This document shows, piece after piece, positions 34,028 through 44,500 of a stretch of DNA of 64,000 bases. Origin of the DNA: Rhizodiscina lignyota (lineage: Eukaryota; Ascomycota; Dothideomycetes; Aulographales; Rhizodiscinaceae); the NCBI GenBank assembly GCA_010015805.1, contig ML978128.1, positions 1,674,001 to 1,738,000 on the forward strand, written 5' to 3'. The translations under genes and the position numbers were made by a program. The notes below the pieces were generated by a model, which saw only the letters and a program-made list of their open reading frames with translations, searched no databases and was not told where the DNA came from. Within the stretch, counting starts at the first letter, position 1. Every line of letters begins with the position of its first letter.

Positions 34028-34193
34028 CGAATACGACGCAGACATGAGAGCATTCATGCCTTGTTCGATCGGCAGCTTCATTCATTCAACATCGTCCCGG
34101 TAATGTTATACCCAATCTCCCTCGGGTTGTTCATACTGCGGACGAACTCACACCCAATAGCAGCAATCGGCTCCAAACGCAAACGGGCAGACG

Positions 34194-36728
34194 ATGATGC
34201 CAATGCATGGAGCCCTTGCCCCGCCACGCCAACGTCCAGTAATCGAAAACGGCCTCGCTCCACGGAACACGTCTGCAACCAAGAGCTCAGCTATCGGGGA
34301 AATGGGCGCAGGACAAAAGAATCAGACCGGAGGAGGAGCTTCGTCTGTGCCTGCTCGTCCCTTTCAGCAGCGTGCAAACTATGTTGAGGACCCGCACGAA
34401 GCCTATCAGGCTAGTGTGAACGATGCGCAGATCGGCTTATTCGATAACCTTGATGCATTCATGAACATGGAATCGTACAATACGGAGTCTAAAGACATGG
34501 CTACGGAAGGGCCCGAGCCAATCGTCCATCCAATGGGAGTCTTTCGATCTGTCGAATGATGGTCACGTCTGCCGTTTCTGTTAGTCCGTCTCCCCGTCTG
34601 GCAATGAGCTCTATGCCTATCTTCCGGCCTACCAAGCGCAATCCACGAAGAGCTGAAGGCTGCCGGACCCGAAAAGCGAAAGGAAACCACTAATTCCGTG
34701 CACATTCCTACCTCTACGTCCGTTTTCCAGCATCGTGTCATAGAAGGACGAACATTCGTGCAAAACCAGATCGGGCTCGATCCATACCTTTTATATGTAA
34801 CCGCTCAAATCTTCGCCAGACCGCAAATCTACGAAATTCATTCATTTTCGGCCGGAGAGAGGCTGACCGTATGTTCCAGAACTGCGAACGGCATACTCAC
34901 GGATCTCGCAACGCAACGCGAATGTGACTCTGACGGCAAAACTAAGCTCGCACATCTCATCGCCGATGAGCTTGTTCAGTGGATACAAGCTACAGTTGCC
35001 GAAAACCCTGCCAATGTAAGTCTCGATCTTACGTAGATCTCATGCGCATTTGCTCACACCTTCACAGTTCTTTTCGAGTATCGACGAGAACCACTGGCGT
35101 GCACTCGCTGAGCGTGTTGTCCATGATAACTCTTCGTCCGTCCTCAACACGACAACAGACTCAACGGTAGTCAAGGCCTACTCTGAAGTTGCAACTTTGC
35201 CAGTCAAGTGAGTGATAAAATAGTTGAGTCGTGGCTGCGATATATAGAGCTACGAGGATGTATATCCTCGATAGTTAATATAAGTTATATACGCCGAAGC
35301 TGCGTGTTTTAGATAAACGAACTCTAGTATATAATTTATCGACCTTTCAGAGATGCTCTTGCTAGGGTTGAAGAAGAAACCTCGCTTCTGCTAAATACGT
35401 TCAAACTTCATAGGACTCAACTATTTTGTCACTCTCGTACTAGTGTCTACTGCGGTCGAGCCGCTATACCTCTCACACCGCCTTTCACACCAGTTGGCTA
35501 CGGAGCCGATTCATTCTACTGAGCCAACAGCTTCTAAGTCAGCTCCTATCGTGTCGTCTTTGTGGCAACGCCGCCTGGAGTTCATCAGAGGTTGGACAAT
35601 AATCCCTACGAGCGGTGCAGGATTCCTCTGCGCAATGCGTGCAATCTGCCACTCACTCAAGGCCTAACATGGCGTTGATTGTACCATGGAAGAACTTCTA
35701 GCCGTCATGAACGATGAAGAGACGGTTAAGGCGACGACACAGTGCCCGGAGTGGAGGTTACACTCATATGAGAATCTCGCAACCGACCACCTGGCGATGA
35801 GCTTGCTAAGCTGGGGTATCCAACACGGTCATAAATTCGTCCTTGGTGTCTGGGTCGTCGGTGGAAAGCCGCCCGTTGCACACAAATACCTCGTTCCATC
35901 GTTATTCGATTCCAATCCGGAGAGGAAAGTGGTATATGTCCACAACAACAATGAAGAGAAGCTTGGAATTGACAAGAATGGCAAGGAGGTTATACACGCA
36001 TACGGTCATTGGAGTGGATTGCGGCCAGACCTGCCCAAAAACGCCACCCCAATTGTGTCTGATGTTCAGAAGAAGACCAACTTCTACGAGAGTATCGCGG
36101 TGAAGTCAGAAGTACCAAAACTACCGAGCTCCGCAATCAACAAGACGCAAATGACCCCCGGAAAATCCGCCAGTATCCTTGACCTTGGGACTCGACAACC
36201 AACAAGGTCGCAAAGACACAGATGTCCTACCCGGGCGACCGACATGTCCCGTCTACTCGAACATTAGTACATCAGCCATGGAGAGAGCTGCTTACGATAG
36301 CCATGACGATATCTTCAGAGATGATAGTATAAAAGACAGAATTGCCCGTCGTCTGGCTCCGATATGTGTGCCGCATTTACCAGGAAACGTCGAGCTTCTC
36401 CATAACTCCGTCTCAAGGTGGCGGCAGCAGCACTTGTGAGACTAGCGAGACCGATATATGGAAGCCTAGGGACGTTCCGTGTTGGAAGTCCTCCAGATCT
36501 AACGGCGGCATTGAGGTGGCTTCTGCCATAATTGAACGTGTTGCGGCGCTCGAGTTTGGATCGGAGTTACTCCTTGAACTTGGTGAGATTGTACAGCCAA
36601 ACTTGAAGCCATATCTCCCGGAGAGCGGACAATCAATACACGACGAAATCCGGAATAGTCTGCAAGAGCAAGTGCTATTCATGCTTGGAGGACAACAATG
36701 GCGCGCTAGAGTGAAAGAAGCCCAATGA
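34194..36728 (+). pseudogene. Decayed multi-exon gene with a cysteine-protease-like (OTU-like) segment
   Basis: Several coding-quality segments lie in order but not in one frame. A Ser/Asn-rich N-part (34194-34559) ends GVFRSVE. A segment (about 34650-35021) contains FQHRVIEGRTFVQNQIGLDPYLL. A spliced exon at 35068-35207 (SSIDENHWRALAERVVHD) follows. Next come GAGFLCAMRAICHSL and, further on, HAYGHWSGLRPDLP, which together look like the Cys and His segments of a papain/OTU-fold peptidase. Last is a C-terminal block (36440-36728) with SIHDEIRNSLQEQVLFMLGGQQW. An in-frame TAA at 35665-35667 stands where CAA would fit (SLKA-stop-HGVDCTMEELL). Two later frame changes separate the tail from the middle. 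The pieces resemble an accessory ascomycete family of unknown role; the protease reading is tentative. Confidence 0.5.
35208..35350 (+). other. 143-nt AT-rich intron with a hairpin, within the decayed gene
   Basis: GTGAGT at 35208 and TTTCAG at 35345-35350 bound a sequence that is about twice the usual intron length and strongly AT-rich. It contains a 7-bp perfect hairpin, CGAGGAT/ATCCTCG (35253-35270). Splicing would join phase 2 cleanly (PV-K-DALARVEEE). It may be an ordinary intron or a small insertion that supplied splice sites. Confidence 0.4.
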
Positions 36729-36730
36729 CG

Positions 36731-37032
36731 AACTCGATCTCGATGTGCAGGCTGGAAGCTGAGAGACTTGGTTGAATTTGAGCAAAGTTAGCTTGATGTA
36801 TACAAGCTGTAAGTTAAGCTCCTGTAAATAATTGAACAAAAGCTCAACCTCTACGCACAGACCGAAAACTGAGCGAGTGTACTTAGTTAAAGCAAAGCTC
36901 GACCTTCATGCGCAAACTCGGAGTCGAAGGAATTCGCTAAATTCAAGCAAAGCTCGGTCTATGTGTGCAGGCTACAGGTAAGGCTCCCGCGAGTAATCAA
37001 ATGGAGCCCAACTTCTACATGTAGATGGAACG
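36731..37032. repeat. Degenerate ~55-bp tandem repeat, about 5.5 units
   Basis: Successive units begin AGCTCGACCT-like and end ...AAGCAA at near-regular 54-56 bp spacing. Examples are AGCTCAACCTCTACGCACAG, AGCTCGACCTTCATGCGCAA and AGCTCGGTCTATGTGTGCAG. The units differ mostly by C/T and G/A. They sit directly between the decayed protease-like gene and the retroelement fossil, and may belong to the latter. Confidence 0.65.
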
Positions 37033-37049
37033 CCAATACCAATGCGTAC

Positions 37050-37585
37050 AATAAATTAAATCCTTGATGGCTGGGTCGAACATCAAAGACGGGTATCCGA
37101 TGAGGCGAATGGAGCTAATTCTCAATGAGCTCAGTCAGCCGCACTTACAGTACATGTTCTAAGCAGACGCCGCGAATGGTTACTGGGCTGTCCTAATCGC
37201 ACCAGAGCACGTGTGTAAGACTGCATTCTCGACGATCTTTGGACAGATGTGCTACTTGCGTATGGGGTAGGGACTTACTGGTGCACTAACAACGTATTTA
37301 AAGCTGAAAGACATTGTAATAGGATACATTCCTATGCCTAACTCGGAACTCCCCCTGTCAGAGGTTATGAAAGAGCACGTGTCTTTTGAATACTTCGTCG
37401 ACGATGATCTGGGAGGGGTAGATACCTTCCTTAATTTGGTCCGCTTTCTGTATGAATTTTACTTCCTACGGCTATGCTTTGCGAAGTTATCACTGAACCC
37501 GAACAAGTCAATCTTCTTCACAAGTACTCTGAAGGTGCTTGATTGGCATCGTGGTCCGGAGGGGTTGAGGCCTACAGTCGACAAG
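37050..37585 (+). mobile_element. Ty3/gypsy-type retrotransposon fossil, reverse-transcriptase part only
   Basis: The translated sequence resembles the central part of a Ty3/gypsy reverse transcriptase: a TAFSTIFGQMCYLRMG-like motif, then the region around the catalytic YxDD site, here YFVDDD, then a KLSLNPNKS-like motif. No LTRs, gag, integrase or RNase H could be recognised around it. It is a short, old, broken fragment with a few breaks, not a working element. Its right end runs without interruption into copy B of the unrecognised gene. Confidence 0.65.
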
Positions 37586-38857
37586 CATTCCGCGTTGCTG
37601 CCCCCGGCGAATAGAATTCTGCAGGTCGACGAGATCTTGCAAGGAACCACAGCGAATCATAACCAGAACGACGGTGGTGGTGCTGGGTCTGATGTTATCC
37701 CCTCATCAACCCAACTCCCTTCATTCGCCTGGCGAGGATCCAACCAAAGTATGACAGATGACTCAGACCCATCTTCCTCTTCTGATGAGCAGTCTACCGA
37801 CGACGACGAACCGGACCGGGAAATCGACAGAAAACACTACGAAAAGCTGCTTAAGAGGCTCGGGTCCAGCCGCAAAGCCGTCAAAACTGCCACGGCAATT
37901 GCCAAACGGTTCAGGGGCTTCCCGTCTGTGCAGGTCGCCGACAACCTCATTATACCTTCTATCGTGCCTACAGCCATTGTGTGTATCCGTTGCTGGATTC
38001 CTATCGCAGTCTCCGCACTTCCCGTCAACCAAGTGCCCGCTGGTGTGATGGGTACAGGAATGACAGTTATATCTGTGATGCGGACATCCTCCGCACCGAA
38101 GGTCGCCACACGCGAGGAGGACGGCAGTTTCTTCTTCAAGGCTGCGAGGAACGTTGAGCGAACAGCAGCAATATTCTCAAAGGACTTTTCTCCAAAGCCC
38201 TCTGCAGTATACGGTGTGATACTCATCAAAGTCCAAACTGCAAACTTTCCCATCCCGGCGAGCAGATACTCCGACTTCTATAATCACCCCTCGGATAACG
38301 TGAACCTGAAGAACGACTTGTCGGATTCCATAAGGACGACGGAATTCATCAAGAGCAAACTCCAGGAATCTTACGCCTCTGGAGTCCCTGGTGTGCTGTT
38401 GAGCTCTGCGTGGAACGGATTCACCTGCGATATCCACCGTCTTCAGGACTTCCTTATCTCCGTCAAAGTGCCTTTCTACCTCGCATGCGTTTTCGACGGT
38501 GCACAACTTGGTTTTGCGGGAAACTTACTTTTCAAGCGAGGCGCGGAGTCAAGGGCTACGTGGGCAATTATCCCTTCAACCTTGCTATTGAAGTGTATCA
38601 GCAGATACCTTGGCGACACCCCTGAGGATTGGAATGATACCAAGCGGCAGGGGGACGTACGAGGTGTAATGCAGGTTGTTCAAAAGCTACAAGAGATGCA
38701 GTCCTGGAAGGATGGCGCTTCCAGACGTCGCACAGTGGAGAGCAAGAGTCGTATCGACCGCATCGACACCGTAGAAGACTCAGAAGACACTCCCCAACCA
38801 GCCATCCGGAGATCCCGTCAAACTCGAGTCCAGCGAAACCGCTGGCAAGACGATTGA
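37586..38857 (+). CDS. Copy B of the unrecognised gene, 5' part replaced by retroelement fossil
   Basis: An uninterrupted frame of 423 codons plus stop. It matches copy A from HSALLPPANRILQVDEILQG onward (A: HSSLLPPASEILQVDRILQG). It continues through IDRKHYEKLLKRLG, AKRFRGFPSVQV, IVCIRCWIPI, MRTSSAP and ERTAAIFSKDFSPKPSA, then a further ~220 residues missing from A, ending NRWQDD. The N-terminal ~180 residues seen in A (MPPINIT..., GTHGQKQLFHNE...) are absent, and the frame is open into the adjoining retroelement fragment. Internal ATGs (for example 37751) could still start a shortened product. The block with RYSDFYNHPSDNV and WNGFTCDIHRLQDFL looks globular and intact. No known domain is recognised. 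It could be a new chimeric gene or a surviving remnant. Confidence 0.55.
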   Translation, partial: HSALLPPANRILQVDEILQGTTANHNQNDGGGAGSDVIPSSTQLPSFAWRGSNQSMTDDSDPSSSSDEQSTDDDEPDREIDRKHYEKLLKRLGSSRKAVKTATAIAKRFRGFPSVQVADNLIIPSIVPTAIVCIRCWIPIAVSALPVNQVPAGVMGTGMTVISVMRTSSAPKVATREEDGSFFFKAARNVERTAAIFSKDFSPKPSAVYGVILIKVQTANFPIPASRYSDFYNHPSDNVNLKNDLSDSIRTTEFIKSKLQESYASGVPGVLLSSAWNGFTCDIHRLQDFLISVKVPFYLACVFDGAQLGFAGNLLFKRGAESRATWAIIPSTLLLKCISRYLGDTPEDWNDTKRQGDVRGVMQVVQKLQEMQSWKDGASRRRTVESKSRIDRIDTVEDSEDTPQPAIRRSRQTRVQRNRWQDD

Positions 38858-39155
38858 CTTCAACTGGTAGGGTTATAGGCTTGCCTGCGGCAAAGGGTCC
38901 TTGAACATAGACGTATTGGTGCTTCTCCATGGCGACTATCTTCGTCTCCTGCCGCCTGTACGGTATGTCGAATGCGAGTTCTTCGAGAGTCGAAAACACC
39001 GGCTCACGCACATAAGCCTCCGCTTCCCACAACTTCGTAGGCTCGACCGAAGAGGCGACTGAAGAGGCGGAACCGTCATCATTATCGTTCTTGCACTCGA
39101 CAGGTCCGAGAAGAATATAGCGAGTCAAGCATTGTAGTGTCAGTGATTCATACAT
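38598..39155 (-). CDS. Hypothetical 185-codon frame, partly antisense to copy B
   Basis: Opens at ATG 39155 (MYESLTLQCLTRYILLG). The first ~100 residues read like protein (EAEAYVREPVFSTLEELAFDIPYR, then QYVYVQGPFAAGKP). The last ~85 are antisense to the end of copy B and look like shadow coding. It may be the 3' fragment of a real gene or chance. No domain is recognised. Confidence 0.25.
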   Translation of the reverse strand: MYESLTLQCLTRYILLGPVECKNDNDDGSASSVASSVEPTKLWEAEAYVREPVFSTLEELAFDIPYRRQETKIVAMEKHQYVYVQGPFAAGKPITLPVEVNRLASGFAGLEFDGISGWLVGECLLSLLRCRCGRYDSCSPLCDVWKRHPSRTASLVAFEQPALHLVRPPAAWYHSNPQGCRQGIC

Positions 39156-39852
39156 AACATTTTATGCAACTATGCATTGATGAAAGCAGCAAGTCCGCTA
39201 TGTCATTCGTTCCACGCAGCTTACCGAAGGTCCAAGTCACATTAAACTGCTTCCGAGCCATCAATAGACCAAGGGCAAGAGCCACCTCAGTTACAACTCG
39301 GGCTTGGGGACTTTGCCCAAGCTATTCAAGTGGGTGTATTAAGGGCAAACTTGACATTGTAGTCATAGACTATCAATGAATGAGTTGCATGTGAATAACG
39401 GTGTGCAGCACATGATAGCAGGAGCGGTATATTGTAGTGAGGCAGAATGAGTTGTGTGGTCAATTAGATGGAGTTCAAGTCGCGTGCTTTTTCCTGCGTC
39501 GGCGATAATTCTACCGAGCACTGACGGAAATAAATCCGCATATGGATATGAGGCGCGCAGATTGAAAAGGGGCAACTTTGGTGGCGATCGTTCTCCGCAC
39601 TCCACTTTGTGGGGCAATCGCAAGGATGGAATTATCTTTATTAATGTCGATTGACTCCTTGCATCTCTTTGAGTCTTGGAAAAGCTTGTCGAACGCAATG
39701 GTGCCGGGTGGGAAGTCCATTATATCGGGAAGACAACTCGGCATACCACGAGGGATACTGCTGAATTGGCATCGGACAAGACATAGGGATTGCTATCATC
39801 CTTGCATCATCGCCACGAGCCCGTAAAACAGTTGACGGCGGAGCAAGTCAAA
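39156..39852. other. Intergenic, transporter promoter side
   Basis: No gene is seen. This is the upstream region of the sugar-transporter-type gene. No clear TATA element was found near its start. Confidence 0.45.
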
Positions 39853-41540
39853 ATGACTGGCTTTTCGCGCGCAAAGGAGGATCGGCCTACGCCGCCAGAA
39901 GTGGTAAGTTTGAGCTTGTAACGATTGATATCAGTAATTCTCATCATTTCAAGTACAATTGGAGGGTCTATGCCGTGGCACTCACAGTAGCCATGGGCAT
40001 CATGGCGTATGGGTAAGGCAATCGTAGACACATGCGAGAATTCTGCTGAAACTAGTCCAGGTACGACAGCGCCTTCATCGGCACTACGATAACCCTGACG
40101 AGTTTCAAGCGCGACTTTGGTCTCGTCAACATGTCCAAAGCTGAACAGAATGATGTCTCCAGCAACCTGACAAGCATATACTCTGCTGGCGGCTTCTTCG
40201 GCGCGCTATTCATGTTCTTCTCCCTTGAATTGCTCGGTCGTCGCATGACCGTGGTCATATCAGATGCCATCTTCACTCTCGGCTGCATTCTATGCACCGT
40301 GCCGAAGAATCAGCTTGGACTCATCTATGCTGGACGTCTGCTCTCTGGCCTCGGCGTCGGTGGGCTCGCAGCAGTTGCGCCCATCTACGTAGCTGAGATG
40401 TCTCCACCGGCTATCCGTGGTCGTCTGACCGGCTTCTTCGAGTCGTCCTACCAGATTGGCGCCGTCATCGGATTCTGGATCAACTATGGTATCGTCCACA
40501 ACCTCGATGAGACCAAGTCGATGGCGTGGCGTATCCCGATGGGCGTACAGCTCATACCTGCCGGTTTGCTCGCGATGGGGATCCCTTTACTGCGCGAGTC
40601 CCCAGTCTGGCTGCTCAAGAAGGGCCGTGACGAGCAGGCCATCAAAGTATACAGCTACATCCGTAAGCTGCCTGCCGACCACGTGTACATTGCTCAGGAT
40701 GTCGCGTATGTGAAAGGCCAGATCATGCATGAGCGTGCCGTGACCACTGGTGGAAGTTCCAGCTTCGGGGCGTTCTTAAAGGGTGCCGGTAAAGAGGCCT
40801 TTATGAAGGGCATGCGGAACCGTTTCGCGCTGGTCTTCATTATGTTCATGTGGCAAGCTTGGTCGGGGGCTGCTGCGATCAATTATTACTCTCCGACAAT
40901 TTTCACTTCCATCGGGCTGACGGACTACACACTCTGGACTGGAATATACGGTGTAATCAAGGCGGCAGGCTCAGTCATCTTCTTCACCTGGTTCATCGAC
41001 AAATTCGGTCGCAAATGGCCATGGATCGTATCGTCCGTGCTCTGTGCGTTATGCCAGTACTACCTGGCTGGATACATTGCTCTTGCCAATCCCCAGCCAA
41101 ATGTGCCCCAGTCCTCGTCGTCGATTGCAGGAGGCAAAGGAGCGACGGCTTTTATCATGATATTCGGAGCAACGTGGAGTTTCGGCGCGAATGGTTTGCC
41201 CTGGATCATCTCTGCTGAGATATTTCCATCCAGTTTGCGAAGTATCTCTGGCCCGTGGGCAGGCATGAGTGTGTGGCTTTGGACCTACGTCGTGACGAAG
41301 GCTCTCCCGTCCATGTACACGAGCATGACTTATGGCGTGTACATCTTCTTCGCGACCATGCTGATCCTCGCGGCTGTGTATGCGTTCTTCTTCATCAAGG
41401 AGACCAAGGGCCTGAGGATGGATCAGATGGACGAATTGTTTGGATTCGTGAGGCCCGGAACAGACTATTCCACAAAGTTGGACGAGAGGGAGCTTCAAGA
41501 GGAGCAGAAGCATGTTGCGCAGCAGATTGACAAGGTGTGA
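39853..41540 (+). CDS. MFS sugar-transporter-family protein, quinate-permease-like
   Basis: Exons 39853-39903, 39954-40012 and 40061-41540 give 529 residues, with 50- and 48-nt introns. The N-terminus KEDRPTPPEVYNWRVYAVAL and the spliced GYDSAFIGTT are typical of fungal quinate permeases (QutD/Qa-y type), which import quinate for the protocatechuate pathway. Twelve hydrophobic segments are visible. Family motifs include LGRRMTVV, AGRLLSGLGVGG, PxYxxE (PIYVAEMSP), RESPVWLLKKGR and KETKGLRMDQMDELF. The N- and C-termini are cytosolic by family topology. No other quinate-pathway genes lie nearby, so the substrate is inference; other hexose or acid substrates remain possible. Confidence 0.85.
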
Positions 41541-44500
41541 GGATGTGACATCGAGAGAGCGCAGGACCTATCATGTTAGTTGTACAAATCCCATAGTCAC
41601 GCGATATTATTCGAATCTCTGTGAGAAGATCGACTCTGTGTCATTAGTGACTTGCTTGCTCTGGCGTGTAGTAATTTCGCTCGATGGTGACAGAAAAAAA
41701 GCTGGCCGCAGCTTCAATATACCGAACAGCAATGGTGTGTAGTCTCTATAATCAGTAAAGCGTGCAAGTTCTACAAAGGTGCGCTATTGCTTAGTACACT
41801 CCATAGACTGTACAACTGAGCTTCCAGAGGTAGTCCCACTTACCTTGAAGTAGAAGAGCCAATCTCTCCCCGACGTTACAGCTTGCCCAGCGGCCGAATA
41901 TTTTGTCACCCTCGAGCTTCCCAATCCGAGTACCCAAATGACAGGTCGCTCGCCAGATTGAAAAGTGTAACTGTGGAGTAGTCTGGTGTCGTACGACATG
42001 CATATTCCAATGTTCTGGGCCTCCCAGATGAGCGTCATGGTCCAAAGCTCCATGTTGTGCAACACCAAGGGATGAGACAATTTAGACGTCAAGGAGAAGG
42101 TCGAAGTGGCATAACCAGCTGATACTAAGAATAGTCGTGTGAGAGACAGGCCGCATGAACAAGCAGTGAACTCCTGTCCGAATCAAAACGGTAGACAACG
42201 GATAGACCTTTCGAGACCTTCAGGCACAGAATCTGATCGAGACGTGATGCAGAGGGCTGTATGGAACCCACTGTTCCATTGTCATTTCCTCGCGGCCAGA
42301 AATGTTGAAGGACTGGCTGAGGCTCTATAGTTACACAATGCAATGCACTGCACATCAGGCGCACCTTGGGATATATTTGGGCGTCGCCACCGTCCCGATC
42401 TTGATACTCTTGTATAAGATCCATGCAGCCCAGTGGATGCCACGAACGATAGGGTCGCTCCATAGAACGTCTGCCCACAACAAGAGTTCCTGATCGTCGG
42501 ATGGATGACTCGCAAGAATACAAGCGGGCCGCGGCACGGAGTACGACGCTGAGCGGCTGCACCGTTTGCACGTTGCGCAACTCGTATCTCGGAGAATAAT
42601 GATTAGCCTCTTGCGCTTAGTCAAAGTCGGAAATGATAGCCCTGATATGGCGCTATTGCCTTGACCCGTGGCTACCTGATAACTTTGATAGAATAACTCT
42701 GGTGCCACGTGGGCGCATGTCGCCGAGCTGTCAACCGTGGATCTGATGAGGTGAGTGAAGTGTGATGTCGCTATCCGAAACTCTTAATTTCAACAGCTGA
42801 ATATTTTGATGAGTTAGCCTCAAGCGAGAGGAGGTATATGCAACCCCTGAGGTAAGCGACGTGTCTCCCCGAAGCTCGATTTCTAGCTCATAGATTTCTG
42901 CTCGAAAAGCATGGTGACGGGCCCGCATATTCCCTCATCCAGATGAAACGATGATCATTGCCAATCTCAGGGGATTCTAGGCCGTGAACCACGTGGAGAA
43001 TAGGATGGCCGTGAAGGCCCACTGATGGACAAGAGATCGATACGCGACGTTTGGATTGTCGGGGCCGATGGCGAGTATGTGAAAAGGGGGACGAGCGCCA
43101 GGGGACGGCAGCTCATTGGCCGGATCGTTGTAGACGCACGGTGTCCCAAAAAAAGACGGACATTCAGGCACGTCCGTTGCTTGGCCGAACCTTAACAAGA
43201 CCCACGTCGATGCACCAGCCACATGTCCGTCCGAAGTCGAGCTGCCTCTGCTTCCACCCGTGCCGATTTCCCTACACCATGCGTTTCTGGATCTCTGCTA
43301 ACGCTGCCAGCCGTCGATGGCGGCATAGCCTCATGTTCCACCGTCCTAGTGGTTAATGTAAACGCTGGTACACGCCACTGAGATCCACTTCCAAGACTGC
43401 TGAAAGTTCATAATTGCCAGACACTTGCTGGAACTGTTTTCCAGCTCAGGAGACGAGTCTTGGACATCACGTCAGGCCGGCTCTCCGACTTGCGTTATCG
43501 ACTTCCACGGGCGGTGCCGTGTAACTCTATACTCACCGGAGGATAAGATGCACGTTCTGTATGGCTTCATAAATAAGCTCGTGTAGGATCATTTAGCCGT
43601 GTGGGAAGGAGCTTGCACGATAGGTGGTGATACGTAGATCTCCCGTCCCCTCCCAGCAGTAGCCGTGTGCAGCACCGTACGAGAGGGTGAGCAATGAAAG
43701 AGCCTCCCACGCCTCCGGTGCGTTCGTTTGCTGTTCTGCAGAGCAATCGGCGCTCTCCCCCATGCGCTTCTCCGACGCACTCTTCCCTGCTCTGGCTTCA
43801 GCCCTGGCATGAGCTCATGGACAGGGTTCAGGCCCCCTACACTTCCGGTCGAGTTATCCTTCCTTGTCGCCCGTCCATCTTGCAAGCGACACTGTGATTC
43901 AGTTGTAGAGCACTGTGGCAGTCGATTCGCTCTGTGCGGCAGTCTGGTACTATTGTTTTGTGGCTGCTATTCTGGACTGCAAACGCGTTCGCCGCGTGGA
44001 TCTCTCCTGTATCTTGCGCTGGTGCTTGGCGCTGTCGGCGCTCAAGCTAGATCAGCCGCTTCGCGTGTCTAAGCCCACGCGTGGCTTTCCTTTGCCCTGA
44101 CCCCGAGCGTCCTCAACAACATGCTGCCTTCCACTGCTCCACTCTTGCAAGCCCGCTCGGCGCTCTTCCAATTGCATTTGACCGGCTCACTCAGCGGGCT
44201 TGGGACCATCGCTACCTACGCGCCTCGTCTCCCGTGGTTTCGTCGGCAGGGCTTGCTTCGACTCACATACATTCGCCCACGTGAAGCGTCTGGCTCGCCA
44301 AAGTAAGACAAGTGACGGCACACCCGGAGGCTCAGTGTTGGTACCTCACCGTTTGGACGTTTTGCAGCTGCATGTATTGCCCCTTTTCACTGTTCTCGAG
44401 ATCGATTCTCTCTTCACGTGTTACTATCAACATCTTTCCTGCGTCAGAGCAAAGGATACGAGCTTATTCTCGAGCTCCTCTTCTCGCTGCGTCTCATACC

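Noticed and set aside
35208-35350. Solo LTR reading of the AT-rich intron (TG...CA ends)
   Set aside because: No convincing target duplication or LTR motifs; the ends are explained by GT...AG splice sites.
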